Below, piece after piece: positions 18,593-26,846 of a stretch of DNA of 64,000 nt. The DNA is from Halomonas colorata (GTDB lineage: Bacteria > Pseudomonadota > Gammaproteobacteria > Pseudomonadales > Halomonadaceae): the NCBI RefSeq assembly GCF_014897985.1, contig NZ_JABUZA010000015.1, forward strand, positions 1-64,000, written 5' to 3'. The translations under genes were made by a program, and so were the position numbers. Position 1 is the first letter of the stretch. The number at the start of each line of letters is the position of its first letter. A model generated the notes under the pieces. It saw nothing but the letters and a program-made list of their open reading frames with translations. It ran no database searches and was not told the origin of the DNA.

Positions 18593-19462
18593 ATGCACAC
18601 TTTGCGAGAGATTAACGACCTACGCAGCACGCTGCGTGACTACCGAAAGCGCGGTCAGCGGATCGCGCTGGTACCTACCATGGGCAATCTTCACGCCGGG
18701 CATTTAGCGCTGGTGGCGGCCGCACGCCAGCATGCGGATATCGTGGTCGCCAGCCTGTTTGTGAACCCCATGCAGTTCGGGCCTAACGAAGACCTGGATG
18801 GCTACCCGCGCACGTTTGCCGACGACCAGGCAAAGCTTACCGATGCCGGGTGCGACGTGCTCTTTTCACCCACGGTAAGCGCTCTTTACCCCCATGGGCT
18901 GGCTTCGCAAACCCGCGTTCACGTACCTGACGTGGGTGAAGGACTGTGCGGTGGTTCACGCCCCGGGCATTTTGACGGTGTGTCTACCGTGGTCACCATG
19001 CTGTTTAATCTGGTTCAGCCAGATATTGCCTGCTTTGGTGAAAAGGACTATCAGCAGCTAGCCGTTATTCGTAAGTTTGTTCGCGACCTACACATGCCCA
19101 TCGAAATTATCGGCGTGCCGATCGTACGGGCTGAGGATGGGCTTGCGCTTTCATCGCGTAACGGCTATTTAAGCGCCAATGAGCGTGCGATGGCACCTAC
19201 GCTTTACCGCATCTTGTGCGAACTGCGTGACGCGCTGGAACAAGGCGAACCGGCCGAAACCGCTCTTGGCCGAGGGCTTGCGCGGCTTGTGGATGCGGGC
19301 TTTACCCCCGACTATCTGGAGCTTCGCGATACACAGTTAAAGCCTGTCAGCGCCACAACGCGCGAGGCGGTGCTGCTAGCCGCCGCCAAACTGGGCCCCG
19401 CCCGCTTGCTCGATAATCTCAGCGTGCAGCTACCTTCTCAATCAACCACGTCTCACCACTAG
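18593..19462 (+). CDS. panC: Pantothenate synthetase
   Basis: Joins pantoate and beta-alanine with ATP to make pantothenate. The 289-residue enzyme of the nucleotidyltransferase superfamily has the HIGH-type block [14 protein letters not shown] (about 28-41), [29 protein letters not shown] and the KMSKS-like region [13 protein letters not shown]. Its partner substrate beta-alanine is supplied by panD, 26 bp downstream. The three genes form one operon-like row. Confidence 0.97.
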   Translation: MHTLREINDLRSTLRDYRKRGQRIALVPTMGNLHAGHLALVAAARQHADIVVASLFVNPMQFGPNEDLDGYPRTFADDQAKLTDAGCDVLFSPTVSALYPHGLASQTRVHVPDVGEGLCGGSRPGHFDGVSTVVTMLFNLVQPDIACFGEKDYQQLAVIRKFVRDLHMPIEIIGVPIVRAEDGLALSSRNGYLSANERAMAPTLYRILCELRDALEQGEPAETALGRGLARLVDAGFTPDYLELRDTQLKPVSATTREAVLLAAAKLGPARLLDNLSVQLPSQSTTSHH

Positions 19463-19488
19463 GCAGCCTTCGCCGCCCAGGAGTTGTT

Positions 19489-19869
19489 ATGCAAACCATT
19501 ATGCTTAAAGCCAAGCTACATATGGCGCGTGTTACCCATGCCGTGCTGAATTACGAAGGGTCCTGCGCGATTGATGGCGACCTGCTGGATATGGCGGGTA
19601 TTCGTGAAAACGAACAAATCCAGATCTACAACGTGGAAAACGGTGAGCGCTTTACCACCTACGCCATTCGTGGTGAAGAAGGCTCACGATTAATCTCGAT
19701 TAATGGCGCGGCGGCACATTTAGCGGCTCCCGGCCATCGGGTCATTATCTGCAGCTACGCCCACTATTCAGAGGCCGAGCTTGAACAGCACCGTCCGGCA
19801 CTGGTGTATTTGCAGGAAGGCAATCACGTAAGCCATACCAGCCACGCGATTCCAGTGCAGTTGGCTTAA
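19489..19869 (+). CDS. panD: Aspartate 1-decarboxylase proenzyme
   Basis: Makes beta-alanine from aspartate for PanC. The proenzyme self-cleaves between Gly24 and Ser25 (NYEGSCAID), and Ser25 becomes the pyruvoyl group. [15 protein letters not shown] holds the catalytic Tyr region and [18 protein letters not shown] is typical. The 126-residue length is normal. AGGAG lies 8 bases before the ATG. Its last codons are the first copy of a 25-bp repeat that continues past the stop, so the extreme C-terminus (VQLA) and stop codon are part of the repeat. Confidence 0.96.
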   Translation: MQTIMLKAKLHMARVTHAVLNYEGSCAIDGDLLDMAGIRENEQIQIYNVENGERFTTYAIRGEEGSRLISINGAAAHLAAPGHRVIICSYAHYSEAELEQHRPALVYLQEGNHVSHTSHAIPVQLA

Positions 19870-19924
19870 ATCGATTCAAGGGCAGTTGGTTTAAACCGAT
19901 GCCAGTGCAGCTGCCTTAAACCAT
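19857..19924 (+). repeat. 25-bp repeat, three copies, over the panD stop
   Basis: GCAGTTGGCTTAAA at 19857, GCAGTTGGTTTAAA at 19882 and GCAGCTGCCTTAAA at 19907 recur with an exact 25-bp period; the sequence between also matches (for example ATCGAT.. and ACCGATG..). The first copy includes the last codons and TAA of panD. Confidence 0.85.
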
Positions 19925-19932
19925 AGGCATTT

Positions 19933-19960
19933 AAACGGGCCATCACGGCCCGTTTTTTAT
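19933..19960 (+). terminator. Terminator of the panBCD operon
   Basis: A 9-bp stem (19933-19941 AAACGGGCC with 19947-19955) and ATCAC loop ends in a run of T. It lies 63 bp after the panD stop. The following 150 bp up to the thiolase gene show no strong element. Confidence 0.92.
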
Positions 19961-20111
19961 TTGTGTCCAAAAGCGTATTGCCGCAATGCACAACCATCCC
20001 CTATGCTGAGTAGTACAGCTGACACAAAAGGTAGGTAGCGTACGTTGCTACACGCTAAAAACAAAATAGCCATCACAGGCGGTCTGCCTTACTCACGTTA
20101 GGAGTCATATC

Positions 20112-21290
20112 ATGCAAGAAGTAGTCATTGTTGCGGCTCGCCGCACCGCGGTCGGTTCCTTTGGAGGATCACTTGCGGGTATCCCTGCAAGTGATCTTGG
20201 CGCGTTAGTAATTAAGGATATCCTTGAATCAACCGGCGTTTCTCCCGACCAAGTTGATGAAGTGCTATTAGGTCAGGTACTGACTGCAGGCGTGGGCCAA
20301 AACCCAGCCCGCCAGGCGGCTATTAAGGCAGGCCTGCCGGCTTCTGTTCCTGCTATGACCATTAACAAAGTATGCGGCTCAGGCCTAAAGGCTTTACACC
20401 TTGCCACACAAGCGATTCGCTGCGGTGATGCGGAGCTGATTCTGGCCGGTGGCCAGGAAAACATGTCGGCGTCTCCCCATATACTCCCCAATTCGCGTAA
20501 TGGCCAGCGTATGGGCGATTGGAAAGCTATTGATAGCATGGTGCATGACGGCCTTTGGGATGCCTTCAACGATTATCATATGGGCATTACCGCCGAGAAC
20601 CTGGCTGAAAAATATGGCATTACCCGCGAGCAAATGGACGAGTTTGCCGCCCAGTCGCAACAAAATGCCGCTAACGCTATTAAAGAAGGCAAATTTAAAA
20701 GCCAGATCGTGCCGGTTGAAATCCCTCAGCGCAAAGGCGATCCCGTTGTGTTTGACACTGACGAGAACCCGCGCGAAATTACCGCTGAAAAACTTGCCGG
20801 TATGCGTCCGGCGTTCAAAAAAGACGGCACCGTTACCGCGGGTAACGCCTCCTCATTGAACGATGGTGCGGCTGTCGTGATGATTTGTTCGGCAGAAAAA
20901 GCCAAAGAATTGGGCCTTGAGCCGCTAGCACGCATTGCGGCTTACGCTAATGCAGGCGTAGATCCGGCCATTATGGGTATCGGCCCCGTACCGGCTACCC
21001 GCCGCTGCCTGGAAAAAGCTGGCTGGAGCCTTGATGACCTGGACTTGGCAGAAGCTAACGAGGCATTTGCAGCCCAAGCACTGGCGGTGCAGAAAGAGCT
21101 GGGCTGGGACATGTCCAAAGTCAACGTCAACGGCGGTGCGATTGCCTTAGGCCACCCAATTGGGGCTTCCGGTTGCCGCGTGCTGGTATCGCTACTTCAT
21201 GAAATGATTGCCCGTGATGCCAAGAAAGGCTTGGCAACGCTGTGTATCGGCGGCGGTCAGGGGGTAGCGCTGGCGATTGAGCGCCCCTAA
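20112..21290 (+). CDS. Acetyl-CoA C-acetyltransferase (thiolase)
   Basis: Biosynthetic-type thiolase of 392 residues that condenses two acetyl-CoA to acetoacetyl-CoA (the PhaA/AtoB group). Nucleophile Cys88 is in [11 protein letters not shown]; His348 (GHPIGASG) and Cys378 (CIGGGQGVA) complete the site. In halomonads this type of enzyme feeds polyhydroxybutyrate synthesis. No phaB or phaC is next to it here, so a role in fatty-acid or ketone metabolism is equally possible. AGGAG is 7 bases before the ATG. It stands alone between two terminators and has no counterpart at this point in the Pseudomonas gene order. Confidence 0.93.
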   Translation: MQEVVIVAARRTAVGSFGGSLAGIPASDLGALVIKDILESTGVSPDQVDEVLLGQVLTAGVGQNPARQAAIKAGLPASVPAMTINKVCGSGLKALHLATQAIRCGDAELILAGGQENMSASPHILPNSRNGQRMGDWKAIDSMVHDGLWDAFNDYHMGITAENLAEKYGITREQMDEFAAQSQQNAANAIKEGKFKSQIVPVEIPQRKGDPVVFDTDENPREITAEKLAGMRPAFKKDGTVTAGNASSLNDGAAVVMICSAEKAKELGLEPLARIAAYANAGVDPAIMGIGPVPATRRCLEKAGWSLDDLDLAEANEAFAAQALAVQKELGWDMSKVNVNGGAIALGHPIGASGCRVLVSLLHEMIARDAKKGLATLCIGGGQGVALAIERP

Positions 21291-21319
21291 ACCCCGGAAG
21301 TCGCAGGCGATAAAACGCC

Positions 21320-21350
21320 AATGCCCCTGTCACTGACAGGGGCATTTTTA
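21320..21350 (+). terminator. Terminator of the thiolase gene
   Basis: An 11-bp stem (21320-21330 AATGCCCCTGT with 21336-21346) is followed by TTTTA, 29 bp after the stop. The convergent MFS gene ends at 21377, so it may act in both directions. Confidence 0.9.
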
Positions 21351-21376
21351 TTTGGCGAATGCTGAACATTTAATAC

Positions 21377-22546
21377 TTAGCGATGCTTTTCACCCACAAT
21401 CCGCGAAGGCGTTCGCCAGACCAGCAGCGCGCCTAGCAAGAACAGGCCCGATGCGGCCCACATGGTAATGGGCAGACTGGTGGCATCGACAACGCGGCCA
21501 CCAACCATCGCGCCCAACCCAATGGAGAGATTGAACACAAAAGCCATCAAGGCAGTCGCCGCTTCGGTATTAGGCGCCGTACGTAAAATCCAGGTCTGAA
21601 TACTCACTGATACGCTACCGAATACCGCCCCCCAGGCCATTAACAGTAAAACGCCACTAGTGGGCTGCACGCCGAGGAGCGGGAAGACCGCCACGACCAG
21701 CAGCAATAGGCTCGGGATCGCTAGTACGGCGCGATACGGGTGCCGCCCGGCAAACATCCCCGCTGCAATATTCCCCAGGATACCCGCCGCCCCATACAGT
21801 AAAAGCAGACTACCCACATGGCGCTGGGCAACACCGCTTATTTCCTGAAGGATAGGGCTGATAAAGGTGTACGCTGCAAAGTGGCCTACGACCACAAAGC
21901 CCGTGGTTAATACGGCTACCCTGACGCCACGATTACTAAACTGCTGAGCCAGCACCTTCAGGCGGACAGGCTCTCGGGGCGGCAGGGGCGGCAGCCAGTA
22001 CCACAGCGCTAGCGCGGTTAACAGGCTGAAACCACCCAGGGCTGCAAACGCGACCCGCCAGTTGCTTAGATCGCCCAACAAGGTACCCAAGGGCACGCCA
22101 AGTACCGATGCGGCTGCCACACCGCCAAAAATAATGGTCATGGCCTTGGGCACTTTGTCGCTGGGCACCAAGCGCGGAGCGATACTACCGGCCACGGCCC
22201 AGTAACCGCCGATGCTGATGCCCACTAGCACTCGGGCGGCCAACAGCAGCATAAAGCTACTGGCCATCGCCGAAAGCACGCTACCGATCACCATCACGCC
22301 CATAAGCAGCGTCAGCATAATGCGCCTGTCCAACCGGCCGACCGCCACGGGCAGTAGCGGTGCTGAAAAAGCAGCGACCACGCCCGGTACGGTAACCATC
22401 AAACCAGCAACACCCGGCGTCACGTCCATGGATGAGGCCACCTGAGATAGCAATCCAATAGGCAGTTGCTCAGCGGTTACCAATAAAAAAATGCCAATCA
22501 TCACGGCGACCACTGCCCACCAGCGCGGTGCCTGTTCCTTTTCCAT
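21377..22546 (-). CDS. MFS transporter, DHA1/AraJ-like efflux type
   Basis: Inner-membrane permease of 389 residues with about 12 hydrophobic segments. The loop 2-3 signature is GRLDRRIMLTLLMG and the antiporter-type motif C region is IFGGVAAASVLGVPLGTLLG. The family includes sugar and drug efflux proteins (AraJ, YdhP, PbuE-like). The substrate cannot be told. It follows pnp on the same strand, but a terminator between them suggests separate control. Confidence 0.85.
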   Translation of the reverse strand: MEKEQAPRWWAVVAVMIGIFLLVTAEQLPIGLLSQVASSMDVTPGVAGLMVTVPGVVAAFSAPLLPVAVGRLDRRIMLTLLMGVMVIGSVLSAMASSFMLLLAARVLVGISIGGYWAVAGSIAPRLVPSDKVPKAMTIIFGGVAAASVLGVPLGTLLGDLSNWRVAFAALGGFSLLTALALWYWLPPLPPREPVRLKVLAQQFSNRGVRVAVLTTGFVVVGHFAAYTFISPILQEISGVAQRHVGSLLLLYGAAGILGNIAAGMFAGRHPYRAVLAIPSLLLLVVAVFPLLGVQPTSGVLLLMAWGAVFGSVSVSIQTWILRTAPNTEAATALMAFVFNLSIGLGAMVGGRVVDATSLPITMWAASGLFLLGALLVWRTPSRIVGEKHR

Positions 22547-22584
22547 GCTTACTTCCTTCTGACAAAAACTGCCTATCCACCAAA

Positions 22585-22629
22585 CGTTGTTTCAACCAAC
22601 GTTCTTTTAATCAGCTTTCATTTAATCAA
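22585..22629 (+). repeat. 15-bp degenerate tandem repeat, three units
   Basis: Units 22585-22599 CGTTGTTTCAACCAA, 22600-22614 CGTTCTTTTAATCAG and 22615-22629 CTTTCATTTAATCAA share a frame of T, TT, AA/TCA positions. They lie between the pnp terminator and the MFS start. Confidence 0.5.
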
Positions 22630-22667
22630 ACAACGCCGCCCCCGCAGCCAGGGGCTACGGGGGCGGC
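22623..22667 (-). terminator. Terminator of pnp
   Basis: A 15-bp stem with one mismatch (22635-22649 with 22653-22667), very GC-rich, is followed on the minus strand by GTTGTTTGATT. It lies 21 bp after the pnp stop. Confidence 0.8.
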
Positions 22668-22687
22668 ATGGGCAACCTCGCGGTGGT

Positions 22688-24832
22688 TTATTCCGCGGCG
22701 TTCTCACCTTCAGCGGCAAACGCTGCTTTCTCTTCTTCGGTGATCTCTTTGATCGAGAGCTTCACGCGGTTGCGGTTATCGATGTCGAGCACCTTCACAA
22801 TCACGTCGTCGCCTTCGTTGAGGAAATCGCGTACGTTGTTAACGCGCTCGGTAACGATCTGTGAAATATGCACAAGACCATCGGTACCCGGCATGATGTT
22901 CACAAAGGCGCCGAAGTCAGCAATACGCACGACTTTACCGTTATACAGCTTGCCAATTTCCGCTTCCGCAGTAATCGCCAATACGGTATCGATGGCTTTT
23001 TTCGCCGCCGCTTTGTCTTCGGCGTAGATGCGCACGGTGCCGTCGTCATCAAGGTCGATAGACGCGCCGGTGTCTTCGCAGATCTTACGAATGGTGGCGC
23101 CGCCTTTACCAATAACGTCACGGATCTTGTCCGGGTCGATCTTGATAGTGGCCATGGAAGGTGCATTCTCGGAGACGTCGGTACGGCTCTGGCTGATGAC
23201 GATGTTCATCTGCTCAAGAATACCCAGACGCGCTTTGTGGGCTTGCTGAAGCGCGGTCTCCATGATCTCTTCGTTGATGCCTTCGATCTTGATGTCCATC
23301 TGCAGGGCAGTAACACCCTCTTCTGAACCGGCCACTTTAAAGTCCATATCGCCAAGGTGATCTTCATCACCCAGGATATCGGTCAATACTGCGTAGCCGT
23401 CTTCGTCTTTCACCAGCCCCATGGCGATACCCGCCACCGGTGCTTTCAGCGGTACACCCGCATCCATCAGCGCAAGCGAGGAGCCACATACCGACGCCAT
23501 GGAGCTTGAGCCGTTGGACTCAGTGATTTCCGATACCACACGAATGGTGTAGGGGAAGGCTTCTTCAGACGGCAGCATGGCTTGAACACCACGACGCGCC
23601 AGGCGGCCGTGGCCGATTTCACGACGTTTCGGGCCGCCCATGAAGCCCGCTTCACCTACCGAGTAGGGAGGGAAGTTGTAGTGCAGCATAAAGCGGTCTT
23701 TACGCTCGCCTTCCAGCGACTCGATCAGCTGAGAGTCACGCAGGGTACCCAGTGTTGCCACTGCAATCGCCTGGGTCTCACCACGGGTGAACACCGCCGA
23801 ACCGTGAGTCTTGGGCAGCACGCCCACTTCGATAGCCAGCGGGCGCACGGTGAAGTTGTCGCGGCCGTCGATGCGCGGCTCACCTTTTACAACGCGTGAA
23901 CGTACAACGCGCTTTTCAAGACCGGCAAAGGCACCTTTTACTTCGTCTTTGCTGAACTTGTCGTTAACCGGCTCGCCTTCAATGGCTGCAAGCTGCTCGA
24001 TCGCCTGCTCTTTCAGAGCTGCAAGAGCGTCCTGGCGCTGCATCTTGTCGGTGATGCGGTAAGCGTCGCCCACCTGAGCTTCAAACGCGTCCGCGATGGC
24101 GGTTTTCAGCGCCACGTTCTCAGGGGCTGGCTGCCAGTCCCAACGAGGCTTGCCAGCCTCTTGAACCAGTTCTTTAATCGCGCTGACCGCGACCTGCATT
24201 TCCTGGTGGCCAAACAGTACGGCACCCAGCATTTCGTCTTCCAGAAGCTCTTTGGCTTCGGACTCGACCATCAGCACGGCGTTTTCAGTACCGGCAACCA
24301 CCATGTCGAGCTCAGAAGTCGCCAGTTCTTCAACGGTCGGGTTAAGGAAATAACCCTGCTCTTCGTTGAAGCCAACGCGCGCAGCACCAATCGGGCCGTT
24401 GAACGGCACGCCGGAAATGCTCAGTGCAGCGGAGGTGCCCAGCATCGCGGCAATATCCGGATCGTGGTTACGATCAGTGGACAGAACGGTACAGATAACC
24501 TGCACTTCGTTCATAAAGCCTTTAGGGAAAAGCGGGCGGATCGGACGATCGATCAGACGCGAGGTCAGGGTTTCTTTCTCGGTCGGGCGTCCTTCGCGCT
24601 TAAAGAAGCCGCCGGGAATTTTACCTACTGCGTAGGTTTTTTCCTGGTAATGAACCGAGAGCGGGAAAAAGGGCTGGCTGGGGTTGGCTTCTTTGCGCGC
24701 CACCACGGTACACAGCACAACAGTATCTTCCATGGTGACCATAACGGCACCAGTGGCTTGGCGAGCGATACGCCCGGTTTCTAGCGTGACGGTGCTACGA
24801 CCGTACTGAAACGTTTTTTTTACCGGATTCAC
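22688..24832 (-). CDS. pnp: Polyribonucleotide nucleotidyltransferase (PNPase)
   Basis: Phosphorolytic 3'-5' exoribonuclease and part of the RNA degradosome. The 714 residues comprise two RNase PH domains (1-140 and about 310-540) and a helical linker. A KH domain carries the GKGG loop in [13 protein letters not shown] (about 560), and an S1 domain ([18 protein letters not shown], about 625-690) follows. The start is taken as GTG at 24832, which gives the family N-terminus [11 protein letters not shown]. The ATG six codons earlier overlaps the AAAGGAAG ribosome-binding site itself and is unlikely. It follows rpsO with a strong terminator-like hairpin between, as in many gammaproteobacteria. 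Confidence 0.97.
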   Translation of the reverse strand: MNPVKKTFQYGRSTVTLETGRIARQATGAVMVTMEDTVVLCTVVARKEANPSQPFFPLSVHYQEKTYAVGKIPGGFFKREGRPTEKETLTSRLIDRPIRPLFPKGFMNEVQVICTVLSTDRNHDPDIAAMLGTSAALSISGVPFNGPIGAARVGFNEEQGYFLNPTVEELATSELDMVVAGTENAVLMVESEAKELLEDEMLGAVLFGHQEMQVAVSAIKELVQEAGKPRWDWQPAPENVALKTAIADAFEAQVGDAYRITDKMQRQDALAALKEQAIEQLAAIEGEPVNDKFSKDEVKGAFAGLEKRVVRSRVVKGEPRIDGRDNFTVRPLAIEVGVLPKTHGSAVFTRGETQAIAVATLGTLRDSQLIESLEGERKDRFMLHYNFPPYSVGEAGFMGGPKRREIGHGRLARRGVQAMLPSEEAFPYTIRVVSEITESNGSSSMASVCGSSLALMDAGVPLKAPVAGIAMGLVKDEDGYAVLTDILGDEDHLGDMDFKVAGSEEGVTALQMDIKIEGINEEIMETALQQAHKARLGILEQMNIVISQSRTDVSENAPSMATIKIDPDKIRDVIGKGGATIRKICEDTGASIDLDDDGTVRIYAEDKAAAKKAIDTVLAITAEAEIGKLYNGKVVRIADFGAFVNIMPGTDGLVHISQIVTERVNNVRDFLNEGDDVIVKVLDIDNRNRVKLSIKEITEEEKAAFAAEGENAAE

Positions 24833-24974
24833 GGCGACTTCCTTTAACATTAATATCTACTTGTCTATTCGTTTGGGTCGTTTTGACTCGTCACCATTCT
24901 AGGCGCTGTAGCGCCTTAGGGCTACCAGAAACCCAAAATCACCGGGCGCAAAGACCTTGCTCAGTGACTGACAG

Positions 24975-25013
24975 GCATAAAAAAACGGGCAGCTCACAAG
25001 GAGCTGCCCGTTT
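24975..25013 (-). terminator. Hairpin terminator between rpsO and pnp
   Basis: A perfect 13-bp stem (24983-24995 with 25001-25013) is followed on the minus strand by a TTTT run. It lies 23 bp after the rpsO stop. In E. coli the rpsO-pnp gap also holds an attenuator plus an RNase III site for PNPase autocontrol. Confidence 0.93.
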
Positions 25014-25035
25014 CTCAATCTTCGCCAACAATAAC

Positions 25036-25305
25036 TTAGCGGCGCAGACCTAAACGCTGGATCAGAGACTGATAGCGTTCGAAGTCTTTACGCTTCAGGT
25101 AGTCCAGCAGTTTACGACGCTGGTTTACCATACGGATCAGGCCACGACGCGAGTGGTGATCCTGCTTGTTGGTTTTGAAGTGGTCCTGCAGGCCATTGAT
25201 GTTGGCGCTCAGCAGTGCAACCTGTACTTCAGGGGAACCGGTATCGTTATCGCCGCGGCCGTATTCGTTGACGATTTCGGCTTTAGTTTCAGCGGTTAAT
25301 GCCAT
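25036..25305 (-). CDS. rpsO: 30S ribosomal protein S15
   Basis: Primary 16S rRNA-binding protein of 89 residues, the exact family length. Conserved blocks are [43 protein letters not shown] and [21 protein letters not shown] lies just before the ATG on the minus strand. It stands between truB and pnp, the usual position. A leader hairpin and a minisatellite lie upstream. Confidence 0.99.
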   Translation of the reverse strand: MALTAETKAEIVNEYGRGDNDTGSPEVQVALLSANINGLQDHFKTNKQDHHSRRGLIRMVNQRRKLLDYLKRKDFERYQSLIQRLGLRR

Positions 25306-25344
25306 CTGTCTCTCCAGTAAGCAATATGCCTAAAATTTAATGGG

Positions 25345-25370
25345 TGAGACCACGCATATTTGCAGTCTCA
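25345..25370 (-). promoter_or_regulatory. Leader hairpin upstream of rpsO
   Basis: TGAGAC (25345-25350) pairs perfectly with GTCTCA (25365-25370); inner GCA/TGC bases can extend the stem. It lies 40 nt before the rpsO start codon in the probable 5' leader. S15 represses its own mRNA through leader structures in several bacteria, so this is a candidate; the fold shape known elsewhere is not shown. Confidence 0.4.
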
Positions 25371-25383
25371 GGCGACTCTTTAC

Positions 25384-25455
25384 AACGTGCTGTTTCAAGT
25401 ACTGCTTCAAGTACCGTTTCCAGCACTATTCCCAGTACCGTTTACAACACTAATT
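25384..25455 (+). repeat. 12-bp minisatellite, six units
   Basis: Six contiguous 12-bp units: AACGTGCTGTTT, CAAGTACTGCTT, CAAGTACCGTTT, CCAGCACTATTC, CCAGTACCGTTT and ACAACACTAATT, from 25384 to 25455. Adjacent units share 7 to 10 bases. They fill most of the truB-rpsO gap. Confidence 0.8.
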
Positions 25456-25497
25456 TTGCGTAAATCGCTACATCCTTGCAACGTTTTACCCAAGCTC

Positions 25498-26418
25498 TTA
25501 CGAGATAGCGACGGTACTTAACAGCCGCTTGGGCGCTACTTCCTGAGCACCTTTTACAACACCGAGGCCGATAAACGTCTCGGCATAATAAAGTCTTGCC
25601 AATGCATCGGGGGCCAGCGTACCAATACTCAAGTTGGCCGATTGACCGTGGGCTAGGCGCCCGTAAGCCGTTTCGTCCACCTCAAGCGTCGGCAGATGAT
25701 CTACCAGCACATCAGCGGGCATTAATTCAGCCTCACGCGAGGCCTGATCAGCCAATGCTTCAAGCGCTTCCAGCGTCCACATTGCATCGCCCGTAAAAGG
25801 CCCTGTCTTGAGCCTGCGGAGCTGGCTGATGTGAGCACCACACCCAAGCGCCAAACCGATATCTTCGGCCAGCGTGCGGATGTAAGTCCCCTTACTGCAG
25901 GTGACTTCAAGCTCGAAGGCTTCGCCGTCAAACGCAAGCAGGCGCGCATCATACACGCTTACCCGCCGCGCTGCACGCTCTACCTGCTTACCCTCGCGGG
26001 CCAGCTCATAGAGCTTTTTGCCCTGATGCTTGAGCGCCGAATACATCGGCGGCACCTGATCGATCTCACCGCGAAAGCAAGCAATAGCAGCTTCAATATC
26101 ATCCGCTGTTAACGTCGGCACATCGCGGCGCTCAATCACTGTGCCTTCTGCATCGCCGGTGTCGGTGATCACACCCAGTTCAACGCGGGTGCGATACATC
26201 TTGTCGGCTTCCAGCAGGTGCGCGGAGAACTTGGTGGCCTCGCCCAGGCAAATCGGCAGTAAGCCGGTTGCCATGGGGTCCAGCGTGCCGGTATGTCCAG
26301 CTTTTTGGGCCTCGAACAAACGACGCACACGCTGCAGGGCATGGTTGCTGGAAATGCCCTTGGGCTTATCCAGAAGCAATACACCATTGACCGGTAAACC
26401 GCGACGGCGACGGGCCAT
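25498..26418 (-). CDS. truB: tRNA pseudouridine(55) synthase TruB
   Basis: Isomerises U55 in the T-loop of all elongator tRNAs. The 306-residue protein has catalytic Asp47 in GHTGTLDPMATG, followed by GEATKFSAHLLEADKMY, the motif VPPMYSALKHQGKKLYELAR and CSKGTYIRTLAEDIG. A C-terminal PUA-like part fills residues 240-306. Its ATG overlaps the rbfA stop (TAATG). Confidence 0.97.
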   Translation of the reverse strand: MARRRRGLPVNGVLLLDKPKGISSNHALQRVRRLFEAQKAGHTGTLDPMATGLLPICLGEATKFSAHLLEADKMYRTRVELGVITDTGDAEGTVIERRDVPTLTADDIEAAIACFRGEIDQVPPMYSALKHQGKKLYELAREGKQVERAARRVSVYDARLLAFDGEAFELEVTCSKGTYIRTLAEDIGLALGCGAHISQLRRLKTGPFTGDAMWTLEALEALADQASREAELMPADVLVDHLPTLEVDETAYGRLAHGQSANLSIGTLAPDALARLYYAETFIGLGVVKGAQEVAPKRLLSTVAIS

Positions 26419-26828
26419 TAGCGCGTCTCCTCACCTTGATCAGAATCACCCTCTTCATCTGCTTGACGAGCCCGATCAGTCGACACAGCCTCTTCAATCA
26501 GCGAAGAGAGGTGCTGCCCACGCACCACGCTCTCATCGTAATGAAAGCGTAGTTCAGGGACATGGCGTAGCTGAATACGTTTGGCAATCTGGCTTCTCAG
26601 AAAACCAGCGGCGCGCTTAAGCACCTGAAGGTTCTCCTTGATACGCTCGGGCTCCTGTTCACCCAGCAGGGTGACATAGATATCGGCGTAACCCAGGTCA
26701 CGGCTAACGGTCGCGCCGCTCACTGTGATCATGCCCAAACGCGGGTCTTTGACTTCGCGCTGAATAAGTACCGCCAGCTCCTTTTGGAGCTGGTCGGCTA
26801 CTCGGTCGGTACGCTTAAATTCGCGCAT
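26418..26828 (-). CDS. rbfA: 30S ribosome-binding factor A
   Basis: Late-stage 30S maturation and cold-adaptation factor with a KH-type fold. The 136-residue protein shows RTDRVADQLQKELAVLIQREVKDPRLG at the start and YADIYVTLL and LRHVPELRFHYDES later. The C-terminal tail after about residue 115 is acidic and probably disordered (ADEEGDSDQGEE). It lies 18 bp downstream of infB and overlaps truB by one base. Confidence 0.97.
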   Translation of the reverse strand: MREFKRTDRVADQLQKELAVLIQREVKDPRLGMITVSGATVSRDLGYADIYVTLLGEQEPERIKENLQVLKRAAGFLRSQIAKRIQLRHVPELRFHYDESVVRGQHLSSLIEEAVSTDRARQADEEGDSDQGEETR

Positions 26829-26846
26829 GGTTGTCTCCTCGCGGCC

